Source of the DNA: Magnetococcales bacterium
GTDB lineage: Bacteria; Pseudomonadota; Magnetococcia; Magnetococcales; JADFYX01
Assembly: GCA_002753565.1 (NCBI GenBank)
Contig: PEAM01000003.1
Coordinates: 124,794 to 188,793 of the forward strand
Reading direction: 5' to 3'
DNA length: 64,000 bases
Part shown: piece by piece, positions 28,315 to 37,731 of the stretch
How positions within the stretch are numbered: position 1 is the stretch's first letter
How the letters are laid out: each line of letters opens with the position of its first letter
Translations under genes and position numbers: made by a program
The notes under the pieces: model-generated
What the model was told of the DNA's origin: nothing
The model's database searches: none
What the model saw: only the letters and a program-made list of their open reading frames with translations

Positions 28315-29697
28315 ATGAACAAAACCATTCTCATTGTCGATGATGAAGAGCCGATTCGAACCAGTTTGCGGGGTATTCTAGAAGACGAAGAGTATACCGT
28401 TGTCGAAGCCGAGTCTGGAGAGATCGCCCTGGAGATTCTGGCCAAGGGCGGGATCTCTGCCATATTGCTGGATATCTGGATGGAGGGGATAGACGGTATT
28501 GAGACCCTTCGGCGGATCAAGTCGAACAAAAAAGAGAATCCCATCGATCCTGACCTGCCGGTTGTCATCATGTCCGGTCACGGCACCATCGATACCGCCG
28601 TCTCCGCCACCAAAGAGGGTGCCTACGATTTTTTAGAAAAACCGCTCTCTCTGGATCGCGTTCTGCTGCTTCTGGATCGGGCCATCGCAGCCTTTGCCCT
28701 CATCAAAGAGAACCGGGCTTTAAAAGCCAAAATGGAAGATGAGCTACCGCCCATGATCGGGGAGTCTCCGGCAATGCGGCAACTCAAAGAGCAGATAGAC
28801 CGACTGGCTCCGACCGACGGTTGGGTGTTGATCAGCGGAGATAATGGTGCCGGCAAAGAGGTTGCCGCCCGTCAGATCCATAGCCTCTCCCATCGTCATG
28901 ACGGTCCGTTCATCGCCGTCAGTTCGGCAGCCATCCCCGAAGAGCATATCGAGGTGGAGTTGTTTGGGCGTGAAGAGGGCAGCCTCGGCTCAACCCCATC
29001 CATCCAGGCCGGACGTTTTGAGCAGGCCAATGGCGGAACCCTTTTTTTGGATGCGGTAGGCGACATGTCCCTTCGCACCCAGGCAAAAATTTTAAGAACC
29101 CTGCAAGAACGCAGCTTTCAGCGGGTAGGCGGCAACCAGCCCATCCAGGCGGATGTTCGGGTTATCGCCTCCACCAGCAAGGATCTGGAAGAGGAGATCC
29201 GGGAGGGTCGCTTTCGCCAGGATCTCTTCTATCGTCTTAATGTCATCCCGCTCCAGCTCCCTCCCCTGCATAAACGGTTGGAGGATATTCCCATTTTGGT
29301 GGACTATTTTGCTGGGTTACTGCAGCGGCATAATCAGTCCAAAGCGAGATCTTTTGCCCCGGCCACCTTTAAAAGTTTGCGGGAATACCACTGGCCGGGC
29401 AATGTACGTGAACTGAAAAATCTGGTTGAGCGACTTCTGATCATGGCGCCCAACCCGATCATCCAACCGGAAGACCTGCCGGAGTTTATCTATAAAAAAC
29501 AGGCCATCCCCGCCTCTACCCCCTGGGACTCTTTATTGGATATCGAAAGCTTACGGGAGGCTCGTCTGGGGTTTGAACGAATCTACCTGAAACATTTTCT
29601 AGAACGCAACAGCGGCAATATTTCCCGAACCTCCGAGACCATCGGCATGGAACGGTCCGCCCTACACAGAAAGTTAAAAACATTGGGACTGGGCTGA
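28315..29697 (+). CDS. ntrX: NtrX-like response regulator with a degenerate AAA+ domain
   Basis: I chose ATG 28315 (MNKTILIVDDEEP; CAGGAAATCAA upstream) over an in-frame TTG at 28282. The 460-residue product has a receiver domain with Asp53, an AAA+ domain with Walker A GDNGAGKE (175-182), and a Fis-type HTH (ISRTSETIGMERSALHRKL) at the C-terminus. The sigma-54-contact GAFTGA is replaced by GSLGST (222-227), and Walker B reads LFLDA, losing the usual catalytic Glu. Alphaproteobacterial NtrX proteins also lack GAFTGA. It may therefore not be a sigma-54 activator. Its partner is the NtrY upstream. Confidence 0.9.
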   Translation: MNKTILIVDDEEPIRTSLRGILEDEEYTVVEAESGEIALEILAKGGISAILLDIWMEGIDGIETLRRIKSNKKENPIDPDLPVVIMSGHGTIDTAVSATKEGAYDFLEKPLSLDRVLLLLDRAIAAFALIKENRALKAKMEDELPPMIGESPAMRQLKEQIDRLAPTDGWVLISGDNGAGKEVAARQIHSLSHRHDGPFIAVSSAAIPEEHIEVELFGREEGSLGSTPSIQAGRFEQANGGTLFLDAVGDMSLRTQAKILRTLQERSFQRVGGNQPIQADVRVIASTSKDLEEEIREGRFRQDLFYRLNVIPLQLPPLHKRLEDIPILVDYFAGLLQRHNQSKARSFAPATFKSLREYHWPGNVRELKNLVERLLIMAPNPIIQPEDLPEFIYKKQAIPASTPWDSLLDIESLREARLGFERIYLKHFLERNSGNISRTSETIGMERSALHRKLKTLGLG

Positions 29698-29715
29698 AGA
29701 GAGGTCGCCTCTAAC

Positions 29716-29744
29716 TTGACATCCTGTGGTCTGCTAATCTAACT
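29716..29744 (+). promoter_or_regulatory. candidate sigma-70 promoter for the hybrid kinase gene
   Basis: TTGACA at 29716-29721 is followed by 17 bases and CTAACT at 29739-29744. It lies 110 bases before the ATG at 29854, in the only sizable gap between ntrX and the kinase. The -35 is perfect and the -10 weak. Confidence 0.45.
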
Positions 29745-29853
29745 CGCCTTTGGGAGAAAATTCCGCTATCCTTACTCTTTTGCTTCTTTAAACGCGGTTG
29801 GGCTGTAACCTGACCCGCCGTCAATCACCAGGCTGGGAGATCGGATTAACAAG

Positions 29854-32800
29854 ATGACCAGGGAGGCGATGAGCAGGCCTGTGCAGGCGGCCCCTAAAAC
29901 CGGTTCGGCCTTTTGGCAAGAGGATGGCTCTCTCAGCCATCCCTGTGGTGTCTTATCGACCATGACCGTGTTCTGGCACTCTCTGGAGCAGTGGTGGTCC
30001 GCCCTGCTCACCCAGACTGCCCCCCCTCCTCCCACACAATGCCCAACCTGTGACCGGGGACAACGTATCGGGGTGATAACAGCCGCGCTTTTTCCCCCTC
30101 AAACCAAGATTGGCCTCCCCCCGCATGTTTTTGAAATTGAATTTTGTGGGCACCCCCACCACCTAACCAAAAAGACCACCGGCAATCTTATTCTTGTTCG
30201 GGATATCACCCAGGAACAAGAGCAAATTCGCTCGGTTCACGAGGATATCAACCAATACGAATCGATCTGCAATTTTATTGAGGATGTCTATTATCGCATC
30301 GATTTGAAGGGCCGACTCCAATTTATCAGCCCCTCCTGTCAAAAATTACTGCTCTATCGCCCCAAAGAGCTGCTGGGACGATCCCTGGTGGAGGTGAGTG
30401 CTTCAGCGGATTATCTCGAAGAGCTACTCGAAATCATCAAAAAAACCGACTCCGTCACCGACTTTGACATGGTCTTGGAGTGTAAGCAGGGCCGGCAGGT
30501 ACCGGTCTCTTTGACGGCCCAGATAGTCTGCAATAAAAAGGGCAAACGCATTGGTGTCGAGGGAATTCTAAGGGATATCTCCGAACGGGAAAAGCTGGAC
30601 ACACTTCTGGTTGAACGAACCCGTCAATTTCAAGAGTCCATGGCCAGGCTGGAGTTTCAAAAAACAGCGGCGGATCAGCATCTGCTGGTTTCCGTCAGCG
30701 ATCCAACCGGCAACATCACCTATGTCAACGACAATCTGGTCGAAACCTCCCACTACTCTCGAGAGGAGTTGATCGGCAACCCTTTTGACTTTTTATCCAC
30801 CCACTCAAGCTCCTTTTTCAAGGAGATGTGGCAAACCATCTCTGGTGGAAAAATCTGGCAAGGAGAGGTTAAAAATCAGAAAAAAAATGGTGACCCTTTC
30901 TGGGTCAAGCTGACCATCACCCCTTTTTTAACCGTATCCGGTCAGCCGTTTCAGTATATTTCAACCGCAACGGATATATCAGATCAACGCCAGACGATCT
31001 CCCGACTGGAGGAAAACAGAAAATTTCTCCACCATATCGTCAACGCCATCGGAGATGGCATCTACGTGCTGGATCTTCAAGGGCAACTCCTATCTCTCAA
31101 CAAAGAGGGCGAACGGCTGTTGGGATGGCAGGAAGATGAACTGCTCCACCGCAATTTTCATGAGATGGTCCACCATACCCGCCAAGATGGAACACCGTTC
31201 AAAACCGTCGACTGCACCCTTCACCAGAGCCTGTTGGGCCGGACGTTTAGAAAGGAAGAGGAGTATTTCATCCAAAAAAACGGCGCCTTTCTTCCTGTCT
31301 CTCTTGTCACCTCCCCCCTGGTGGATGGAACGGAAATTATCGGCTCGGTGGCCATCTTTCAAGATAGCTCCATGAGAAAAAGACAGCTAAAAGAGCTGGA
31401 AGAGGCCTGTGCAACCGCCGTAGAATCCTCTCGGCTCAAGTCGGAATTCCTGGCCAACATGAGCCACGAAATCCGCACCCCCATGAACGCCATCGTCGGC
31501 ATGAACGAACTGCTGATCGATACCGCCCTGACGGATGAACAGTATGGATTTTCAGAAATCATCAAAGAGTCCTCCCTCTCCCTGCTGGCACTGATCAACG
31601 ATATTCTCGATTTTTCCAAAATCGAGGCGGGGAAGATGGATATCGAAGAGATCGACTTTTCCCCTGTTTCCGTCGTCGAGGGGTCTGCCGAGCTGCTCTC
31701 TGGCCTCGCCAACGAAAAAGAGCTGTCACTGGCCACCTATATTTCACCGCAAATTCCCGAGACCCTCCGCGGCGATCCAGGCCGGTTGCGACAGATGCTG
31801 ATCAACCTCATCAACAACGCTCTGAAGTTTACCGAGGAGGGCGAAGTGGTTGTTCGGGCCAATATCCACGCCGAAACCAACAAGCAGATGACCATCCGTT
31901 TCTCTGTGACCGATACCGGCATTGGCCTCTCAAAGTATGGTCGACAACATCTGTTCGACCCCTTCACCCAAGCCGAACAGAATACTTCAACCAAGTATCT
32001 TGGTACCGGCTTGGGGCTGGCAATCAGCAAACGGTTGGCGGAGTTGATGAATGGAACCATCGGTGTGGAAGGAGAAGAGGGTGAAGGTTCCACCTTCTGG
32101 TTTCAGATCCCCTTCCACTACGCCGACCAGAGAAAAATCCGGGAAAAACCCTCCTTTCAAACAAAAAATTTGAGAAATCCTAGGGTTTTAAGTGTGATGG
32201 AGAACAGTACGGACCAGGAGATACTCAAACTCTATTTCATGGCCTGGGATGTGGAACTCCACCACTGTTTCTCCTGGAAAGATGCTCTCTCCGCCATTCG
32301 TATTTCTCAACTCAAAGAGGAGCCATTTGATGGGGTTATTCTTACCACCGAGCTTTCCGATGAACGGGTGGAGTTTATCTCTATCCCTGGCCTGCTTGAG
32401 GAGGAGTCCCTTCTGGGAGAGACCCACCTGATCGCTTTCATGGAGCGGGATGACAAGGAGCAAAAAGAGCTGATCTTGGAGTCGGGATACCGGACAGCTC
32501 TGGCCAAGCCGGTTCAGCAGTCTGAGTGGATTGGAACCCTGACAGATCTCATCAATCCGGTGCCAGCCGAACCGGAAGTTGAGGCCATGACCAGCCGAGA
32601 GGAGCCGGTGACCAGCCCCATCATCGGCCCTGACTCCTACGACGCCTTGGAAGAGGGAAAGCTGCTGCTGGTGGTGGAGGATAACCTGATCAATCAAAAG
32701 GTGACCATCCTGCAACTAAAAAAAATGGGCTATGCCGCTCACACGGTCAACAATGGTAAAGAGGCGGTCGAGGCCATGACTCATCTCCCTTACGCCCTGA

Positions 32801-33366
32801 TCCTGATGGACTGTCAAATGCCGGTCATGGACGGATTTGAAGCCACCCACGTTATCCGCAAACTGGACCAGATCTCCTCTCGCCACACCCCCATCATCGC
32901 CATGACAGCCAATGCCATGAAAGGGGATCGAGAACGCTGCCTGGAGTCTGGAATGGACGACTACCTCAGCAAACCGGTCGCCCCGGAAACGCTCCTGAAA
33001 AAGTTGAAATATTGGATTCCTAAAGGCCATGGTGACTCCTCTCCCATCGAGATCAATCAACTGCGCCAACTTTTTGGAAACGATGATAGCATGATCCGGG
33101 AGTTGCTCCACCACTTTCTCCCCTCCACCGAAGCCCTTTTAGGGCGATTGTGGGAAGCGATCCGCAACCGTGAACAGGCCAACCTGACAGAGGCTGCCAT
33201 AGAGCTTCATGAAGCCTGTTCCAACCTGGGGGCCTCCCCCATGGCTCAACTAGCCAAAAAAATAGAGTGGATCGCAGAAAACAAGCGATGGGAAGAGGCG
33301 GAGGAGATCATGGATGAACTCTATAACGCCATTGAAAAAGTCGAAGTATTTATTAGTGGATTTTGA
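29854..33366 (+). CDS. cytosolic multi-PAS hybrid histidine kinase
   Basis: This 1170-residue protein has no clear membrane helices. In order it has a CPTC-containing N-terminal part, three PAS/PAC units (about 135-245, 285-400, 405-520), HisKA with His538 (NMSHEIRTPMNAIVG), an HATPase with NLINNALKF, DTGIGLS and GTGLGLAI, and a degenerate receiver (about 775-900, no clear Asp pocket). A true receiver follows with Asp986 (ILMDCQMPVMDG), then an HPt-like region with His1119 (ELHEACSNLGAS) that deviates from the usual AHSLKG. It probably starts a phosphorelay; the next gene supplies another REC and a canonical HPt. Confidence 0.9.
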   Translation: MTREAMSRPVQAAPKTGSAFWQEDGSLSHPCGVLSTMTVFWHSLEQWWSALLTQTAPPPPTQCPTCDRGQRIGVITAALFPPQTKIGLPPHVFEIEFCGHPHHLTKKTTGNLILVRDITQEQEQIRSVHEDINQYESICNFIEDVYYRIDLKGRLQFISPSCQKLLLYRPKELLGRSLVEVSASADYLEELLEIIKKTDSVTDFDMVLECKQGRQVPVSLTAQIVCNKKGKRIGVEGILRDISEREKLDTLLVERTRQFQESMARLEFQKTAADQHLLVSVSDPTGNITYVNDNLVETSHYSREELIGNPFDFLSTHSSSFFKEMWQTISGGKIWQGEVKNQKKNGDPFWVKLTITPFLTVSGQPFQYISTATDISDQRQTISRLEENRKFLHHIVNAIGDGIYVLDLQGQLLSLNKEGERLLGWQEDELLHRNFHEMVHHTRQDGTPFKTVDCTLHQSLLGRTFRKEEEYFIQKNGAFLPVSLVTSPLVDGTEIIGSVAIFQDSSMRKRQLKELEEACATAVESSRLKSEFLANMSHEIRTPMNAIVGMNELLIDTALTDEQYGFSEIIKESSLSLLALINDILDFSKIEAGKMDIEEIDFSPVSVVEGSAELLSGLANEKELSLATYISPQIPETLRGDPGRLRQMLINLINNALKFTEEGEVVVRANIHAETNKQMTIRFSVTDTGIGLSKYGRQHLFDPFTQAEQNTSTKYLGTGLGLAISKRLAELMNGTIGVEGEEGEGSTFWFQIPFHYADQRKIREKPSFQTKNLRNPRVLSVMENSTDQEILKLYFMAWDVELHHCFSWKDALSAIRISQLKEEPFDGVILTTELSDERVEFISIPGLLEEESLLGETHLIAFMERDDKEQKELILESGYRTALAKPVQQSEWIGTLTDLINPVPAEPEVEAMTSREEPVTSPIIGPDSYDALEEGKLLLVVEDNLINQKVTILQLKKMGYAAHTVNNGKEAVEAMTHLPYALILMDCQMPVMDGFEATHVIRKLDQISSRHTPIIAMTANAMKGDRERCLESGMDDYLSKPVAPETLLKKLKYWIPKGHGDSSPIEINQLRQLFGNDDSMIRELLHHFLPSTEALLGRLWEAIRNREQANLTEAAIELHEACSNLGASPMAQLAKKIEWIAENKRWEEAEEIMDELYNAIEKVEVFISGF

Positions 33367-33378
33367 AGGACCTATTGA

Positions 33379-34401
33379 ATGATGGACACGCTCTTGAACA
33401 CAGACAAAATAAGCGAAAGCAGAAAACTGGTTGCTGAGATTCTCGACCATGTCACCTTGCTGGTAGATAGTGACCCAAACCAACAGCAGCGTGGACACCT
33501 GACCCAAATTCGCCTGGCAGCCCAAAGGTTGGAGAGCTACTTACAACCCTCAGCAAACGCTACCCCATACCCTTTAAGCAGAGAGAACCCGAATAACCGT
33601 GTTGTCCCCCCCTTGAAAATCCTTTTGGCCGAAGACAACCCCTTTACACAAAAATTGATGAGCAGGCTACTCTCCCAGAACAATCATCAAGTCGAAGTGG
33701 TCGACAATGGGCAAGCTGTCCTTGAAAAATTGCAACTGAACGCGTTTGACCTTATTCTTATGGATATTCGGATGCCAATAATGGACGGTATTGCCACAAC
33801 GGAAGAGATTCGAAACCATGAAAAGAATACTGGCAGTCCCAAAATTCCCATCATTGCTATTACCACCCTGGTCGGGACAGAGGAAAAAGAGCGTATCCTT
33901 GAATCGGGGGTTGACGGCTATCATGGCAAGCCTGTAAGAGCAAAAGTCTTGCAAGAAGAGATGCTGCGAGTACTTAATCTGGAACCAGCAAAAACTATGA
34001 CAATAAAAAAGGAACAGACCGCCCTGAAAATAGAGGATTCTAACGTGGTTGAGCTAGACATGAACAGCCTGCTCAAGACAGTTGACAACGATTGGTCCTT
34101 GATACAGGAGATCACCGATCTCTTTTTTTCCGATGCACCAAAACAGATTGAACGGATTCAAAAAGCCATCGACAACCAAGATTCCGAAGAACTTTTAGAG
34201 TCTGCACACAGTCTCAAGGGGGCAGCCGGTGCCTTCGGAAAAAATCGTGTCTACGATCTGGCCTATGAACTGGAACAGTTGGGGCGCTCCCAAACAACCG
34301 CCAGCGCTCAAGAGCGTACGATTCAGTTAACTGAGGCTTTGTCCGCCATGGAGAAGAGCCTCCGAACCATTTTATCCAGGAATGGAGATCAGCAGCCGTG
34401 A
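33379..34401 (+). CDS. REC-HPt phosphorelay protein
   Basis: This 340-residue product starts 13 bases after the hybrid kinase. A helical N-terminal region (1-75) precedes a receiver domain with Asp129 (LILMDIRMPIMDG) and GKPV. A histidine phosphotransfer domain with His277 in ESAHSLKGAAGAFG follows. With the upstream kinase, whose own HPt is degenerate, it could complete a His-Asp-His-Asp relay. No output domain is present. Its stop overlaps the next start (GTGA). Confidence 0.9.
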   Translation: MMDTLLNTDKISESRKLVAEILDHVTLLVDSDPNQQQRGHLTQIRLAAQRLESYLQPSANATPYPLSRENPNNRVVPPLKILLAEDNPFTQKLMSRLLSQNNHQVEVVDNGQAVLEKLQLNAFDLILMDIRMPIMDGIATTEEIRNHEKNTGSPKIPIIAITTLVGTEEKERILESGVDGYHGKPVRAKVLQEEMLRVLNLEPAKTMTIKKEQTALKIEDSNVVELDMNSLLKTVDNDWSLIQEITDLFFSDAPKQIERIQKAIDNQDSEELLESAHSLKGAAGAFGKNRVYDLAYELEQLGRSQTTASAQERTIQLTEALSAMEKSLRTILSRNGDQQP

Positions 34402-35639
34402 AATTGATTCAACCTTTTCCAGGGTGGAGACCCCAATCAAAGCTGGTAGAACAAGTATCAGCCCCCCCCTACGATGTCCTTAATCGTCAGGAGGCCGCAG
34501 CGCTAGCGAAAGGAAACCCTCTCTCTTTTCTTCATGTTTCCAAAGCAGAAATCGACCTGCCAGATACCGTCTCACCCGATGACCCTCTGGTTTACGAAAC
34601 CGCCAAGGCCCGGTTCGACAGCCTGCGCAAAGAGAACATTTTATGCCAGGACCCCTCTCCCTATCTCTATCTCTATCGATTGATCATGGATGGTCGGGAG
34701 CAACTTGGACTGGTTGCCGCCGCTTCTGTCCCGGCCTATGATAGCGGTCGCATCAAAAAACATGAGTTTACCCGACCAGCCAAAGAGGATGATCGTACCC
34801 GAATTTCAGAAGCCTTATCAGCCCACAGCGGCCCGGTTTTTCTCACCTATCGGCACACCGACTCTATTGATAAAATTGTCTCAGACTGGGTCTCCAAGAG
34901 AGATCCCATCAACGATTTTACAGCAAGCGATGGCATTCGCCACACCCTTTGGGTGGTTGATAACAACACGGTCATTGACAGTCTGGTTGAAGCCTTTGAA
35001 TCGCTACCCAGCCTCTATGTTGCCGACGGTCATCATCGCTCAGCCGCAGCCTCTCGCGTGGCAGCCTCCCGGAGAGGCCCAACAAAAAATCAACCAGAAG
35101 AGCAAGATTATGAGCGTTTTTTGAGTGTGATCTTTCCAGACAATCAGATGCGCATTCTCGACTATAACCGGGTTGTGGCCGACCTGAACGGTTTAAGTAC
35201 CGCAGCCTTTCTAGAGGCGATAGGAAAAACCTTTACCGTCACCCCCTCTGCAACCCCTTTTCAGCCATCCCACCCCCACCATTTTGGCCTCTATCTTTCC
35301 GGCCACTGGTATCAGCTTCAACTGCCAAAAGAAAAGGTTGATCAAACCGACCCGGTCGCACGACTGGACGTCTCTCTCCTGAGCCAATATCTTCTAGAAC
35401 CCATTCTCAACATCCAAGACCCCAGACGGGACAGTCGCATTGATTTTGTCGGAGGTATACGAGGGCTGCAGGGGTTGATGGACCGAGTTGACTCCGGTGA
35501 GATGAGCGCCGCCTTTTCCATGTACCCCACTGAACTGTCAGACCTGATGTCAGTAGCCGATGCCGGAAAAGTGATGCCCCCCAAATCCACCTGGTTTGAA
35601 CCCAAACTCCGAGATGGCCTTGTTATTCAGACCTTTTAG
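34398..35639 (+). CDS. DUF1015 family protein
   Basis: This 413-residue soluble protein opens with IQPFPGWRPQSKLVEQVSAPPYDVL and contains FLHVSKAEIDLP and ADGHHRSAAASRVA, all typical of DUF1015. The biochemical role of the family is not known to me. GTG 34398 overlaps the REC-HPt stop, so the two are likely co-translated, although a functional link is only inferred. It is the last chromosomal gene before the tRNA-Thr gene and the integrated elements. Confidence 0.85.
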   Translation: MKLIQPFPGWRPQSKLVEQVSAPPYDVLNRQEAAALAKGNPLSFLHVSKAEIDLPDTVSPDDPLVYETAKARFDSLRKENILCQDPSPYLYLYRLIMDGREQLGLVAAASVPAYDSGRIKKHEFTRPAKEDDRTRISEALSAHSGPVFLTYRHTDSIDKIVSDWVSKRDPINDFTASDGIRHTLWVVDNNTVIDSLVEAFESLPSLYVADGHHRSAAASRVAASRRGPTKNQPEEQDYERFLSVIFPDNQMRILDYNRVVADLNGLSTAAFLEAIGKTFTVTPSATPFQPSHPHHFGLYLSGHWYQLQLPKEKVDQTDPVARLDVSLLSQYLLEPILNIQDPRRDSRIDFVGGIRGLQGLMDRVDSGEMSAAFSMYPTELSDLMSVADAGKVMPPKSTWFEPKLRDGLVIQTF

Positions 35640-35706
35640 CTGTTCATTCACATTTCATCTGAGCAATAACAGAGAGAGAATTAACCGACAAAGCACCCAA
35701 CCAACC

Positions 35707-35735
35707 TTGACCCATTAAAAAAGCTCCGGCATACT
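35707..35735 (+). promoter_or_regulatory. candidate sigma-70 promoter of tRNA-Thr
   Basis: TTGACC at 35707-35712, a 17-base spacer and CATACT at 35730-35735 lie 25 bases ahead of the tRNA 5' end, an expected distance for a tRNA promoter. Confidence 0.55.
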
Positions 35736-35760
35736 CCCGGCCACTTAAAAAAAGATCCTT

Positions 35761-35835
35761 GCCACCTTAGCTCAGGGGTAGAGCAGCTCACTCGTAATGA
35801 GCAGGTCGTCGGTTCAATTCCGACAGGTGGCTCCA
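35761..35835 (+). tRNA. tRNA-Thr(CGT), target of integration
   Basis: The cloverleaf folds completely. The acceptor GCCACCT pairs with AGGTGGC, the D stem is GCTC/GAGC, the anticodon stem GCTCA/TGAGC has loop CTCGTAA (anticodon CGT, reading ACG), and the T stem GTCGG/CCGAC has loop TTCAATT. The discriminator is T, and CCA is encoded at 35833-35835. The 3' half is duplicated at 49951-49984, marking this gene as the attachment site of the downstream element. The gene itself stays intact. Confidence 0.97.
35790..35823 (+). repeat. attL core: 34-bp direct repeat within tRNA-Thr
   Basis: The sequence from the tRNA-Thr anticodon loop through the T arm (starting ACTCGTAATGAGC) recurs exactly at 49951-49984. 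Similarity continues about 10 bases further with two mismatches. This is the expected crossover segment of a tyrosine integrase acting at a tRNA gene. Confidence 0.92.
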
Positions 35836-35842
35836 TAATATC

Positions 35843-35874
35843 AAGTACTTACAGGTAACTGTGAGTGCTTTTTT
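35843..35874 (+). terminator. intrinsic terminator just after tRNA-Thr, supplied by the element
   Basis: A 12-bp stem with two G-T pairs (35843-35854 with 35859-35870) and a GTAA loop is followed by TTTTC. It lies inside the integrated element, 8 bases after the tRNA CCA, and would end tRNA transcription before the element's genes. Confidence 0.8.
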
Positions 35875-35881
35875 CTTTCTT

Positions 35882-35902
35882 GTGTGTAATTCCTGTGTAA
35901 TC
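35882..35902 (+). repeat. arm-type direct repeats, left end of element 1
   Basis: TGTGTAATTCCTGTGTAAT, two copies of TGTGTAAT 11 bases apart, lies between the tRNA terminator and the integrase 3' end. The same 21-base block recurs at 49803-49823, inside the right end. Such paired repeats at both ends are typical arm sites bound by the integrase N-terminal domain. Confidence 0.7.
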
Positions 35903-35918
35903 GCGCCAGAAAAATCGA

Positions 35919-37055
35919 TCAGTTGCCATTCTGGTATCGGCGCTCCAGTTTATCCATGGCCTTTTGTATGTGGTCACCGTTCTGGTGGCTGTACCGTTCC
36001 ACCATCGACAAGGTTTTGTGGCCGCTGATTCTCTTCACGGTCGGGAGATCCACCCCTGCCTGGACCAGATGGGAAATGGCTGTATGGCGTAACGTATGCC
36101 GGACAACCTCTTTCGGATCAAGTCCGGCATTTTCCACCACCCGCCGGAACGGCTTTTCAATACTGACCGTGTGGCCGGTCTTTGACTTTGGGGCCGGGAA
36201 CAACCACTCCTGGCCAGGAGTGGCTGATTCAACATGTCCCTTGAGGAATTGAGCCAGTTTGGCTGTCATCGGTTGAGTTCGTGAGCCTGCCTTCGCCTTG
36301 GGTATGAAGATGGTCCGGCGGTCTATGTCTAGATCCTCAAGCCGGATGGAAAGAATTTCCATCTTCCGCATCGAAGTTTCCAGGCCGATCATGATAAATG
36401 GAAAAACTTGTGGGTTCTGATCTTGTTTGGCCGATTCCAGCAACCGGTGGATCTGATCGGTATCCAGATAGGTGATACGGGCGTCATCCAATTTCAATCG
36501 CTTGATCTTGGCTGGCTTGAAATCGATCCACCCCCACTCCACCGATTTTGAAAACAGGTGGGACAAAACAGCCAGGTCCCGATTGACCGTACCGGCGGTA
36601 GCACTCTCAAGCCGGGCCTTTTTGAAACGTTCGACATCGAAGCTGGAGATTTTCTTCAATGAAGTATCTTTGAAAAATGGCTTGAGATGATCCCGGAGTT
36701 GTTGCATTTTCTGGCCGATCCCTCGCCCCCCTTCCTCTTCCAGTTTGGTGATATAGTTGTCAGCAGCTTGGCTGAGCCCCAATACCGTTTTTCGACCTTT
36801 TGGAAGATTCAGCCGCCCTTTCCGGGCATCACTCTTTGCCTGCTGGATGAACTCTTCCGCCTGTTGGCGGGTCACCCCGTCGGACTCCTTGCCGACAACG
36901 CGATGAACACGTTGACCATCCACCATGATGTTCACAGAAAATTTGCCGTCACCATTGGCAAGACGTTCAAAACGGATGCCATGTTCCGTGATGGTTTGAC
37001 TGGTTTGGAGTTTCCGCATAGCTGGGCGAGTTAATTTTGAAAATTTGAGTGCCAT
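35919..37055 (-). CDS. int: tyrosine integrase (tRNA-Thr specific)
   Basis: This 378-residue tyrosine recombinase has an N-terminal arm-binding region, a SAM-like core-binding domain (about 95-180), and a catalytic domain with Arg230 (TSMRKMEIL), a Lys near 254-256, His320 and Arg323 (VRHTLRHTAISHL), His346 (ISGHKTLSMV) and the nucleophile Tyr355 (ERYSH). All key residues are present. ATG 37055 sits two bases after the upstream stop with GGAGGAG ahead, so it is coupled to the RHH gene. It lies next to attL, as expected for the enzyme that moves this element. Confidence 0.95.
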   Translation of the reverse strand: MALKFSKLTRPAMRKLQTSQTITEHGIRFERLANGDGKFSVNIMVDGQRVHRVVGKESDGVTRQQAEEFIQQAKSDARKGRLNLPKGRKTVLGLSQAADNYITKLEEEGGRGIGQKMQQLRDHLKPFFKDTSLKKISSFDVERFKKARLESATAGTVNRDLAVLSHLFSKSVEWGWIDFKPAKIKRLKLDDARITYLDTDQIHRLLESAKQDQNPQVFPFIMIGLETSMRKMEILSIRLEDLDIDRRTIFIPKAKAGSRTQPMTAKLAQFLKGHVESATPGQEWLFPAPKSKTGHTVSIEKPFRRVVENAGLDPKEVVRHTLRHTAISHLVQAGVDLPTVKRISGHKTLSMVERYSHQNGDHIQKAMDKLERRYQNGN

Positions 37056-37056
37056 G

Positions 37057-37566
37057 TCACTCCTCCAGCCGTTCTACACGATCACCCTCTTCAGCAAGAA
37101 TCCCTTCCCAACCACCCAGTTTGTGCCCATACAAATCTTCCCGCCAGCCTGGAACTCCCTCAACCATGTCTTTCAAAGTACCAAAGCAATACGAAAGGAA
37201 GCCAAGACGCAATTTCCCATCCTGATAAAAAAGATCCTCTCCGGAAATGAATTTCCAGATTTTCTGCTCCTCAAAATTCAACAGCTCAGGATAATGCCGG
37301 GCAACTTTCACAAATCGATCAGCATCATCAACATCCCAGCACTCAGTAGCCACGTCATGAATTGACGGACCATCTTGTTTACCAAATTCGGTTTTCTCCC
37401 TGGCGACTGCTTCCTGGACAGCATATTCGATAAAGCTCGAAACAGTGCGCCGTTGAACGCGTGATGCCAGCTCTGCTGCAAACCTCAATTGTGGGTCCAT
37501 ACGGACAGTCACAGTCATCGAACGCAACAGCTTGCTTCCACCACCTTTTCTTTTAGCTGCCATCAT
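37057..37566 (-). CDS. ribbon-helix-helix protein, possible regulator of the integrase
   Basis: This 169-residue product has a basic start and then SMTVTVRMDPQLRFAAELASR and VSSFIEYAVQEAV, which fits a ribbon-helix-helix DNA-binding fold in the first 60 residues. The remaining 110 residues (GWREDLYGHKLGGWEGIL) are not recognised. TTAGGAGGATATG precedes ATG 37566. It is translated just ahead of int on the same strand and divergently from the AlpA-like gene, so a role in controlling the divergent promoters is plausible. Both inferences rest on context. Confidence 0.65.
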   Translation of the reverse strand: MMAAKRKGGGSKLLRSMTVTVRMDPQLRFAAELASRVQRRTVSSFIEYAVQEAVAREKTEFGKQDGPSIHDVATECWDVDDADRFVKVARHYPELLNFEEQKIWKFISGEDLFYQDGKLRLGFLSYCFGTLKDMVEGVPGWREDLYGHKLGGWEGILAEEGDRVERLEE

Positions 37567-37731
37567 ATCCTCCTAAATATCTAAATAGGCATGAGTTCTC
37601 ATTTGTTCTAGATTATTCTACCACCACGCGTGCTGTTTGACAACACATTAATTCCAGGGTATTCTCTTTTTAGAATTTTGATTCTGGTGCCATCTGTTAA
37701 ATTCGATGAGGTGGAAGGTGGAAGGTGGAAG

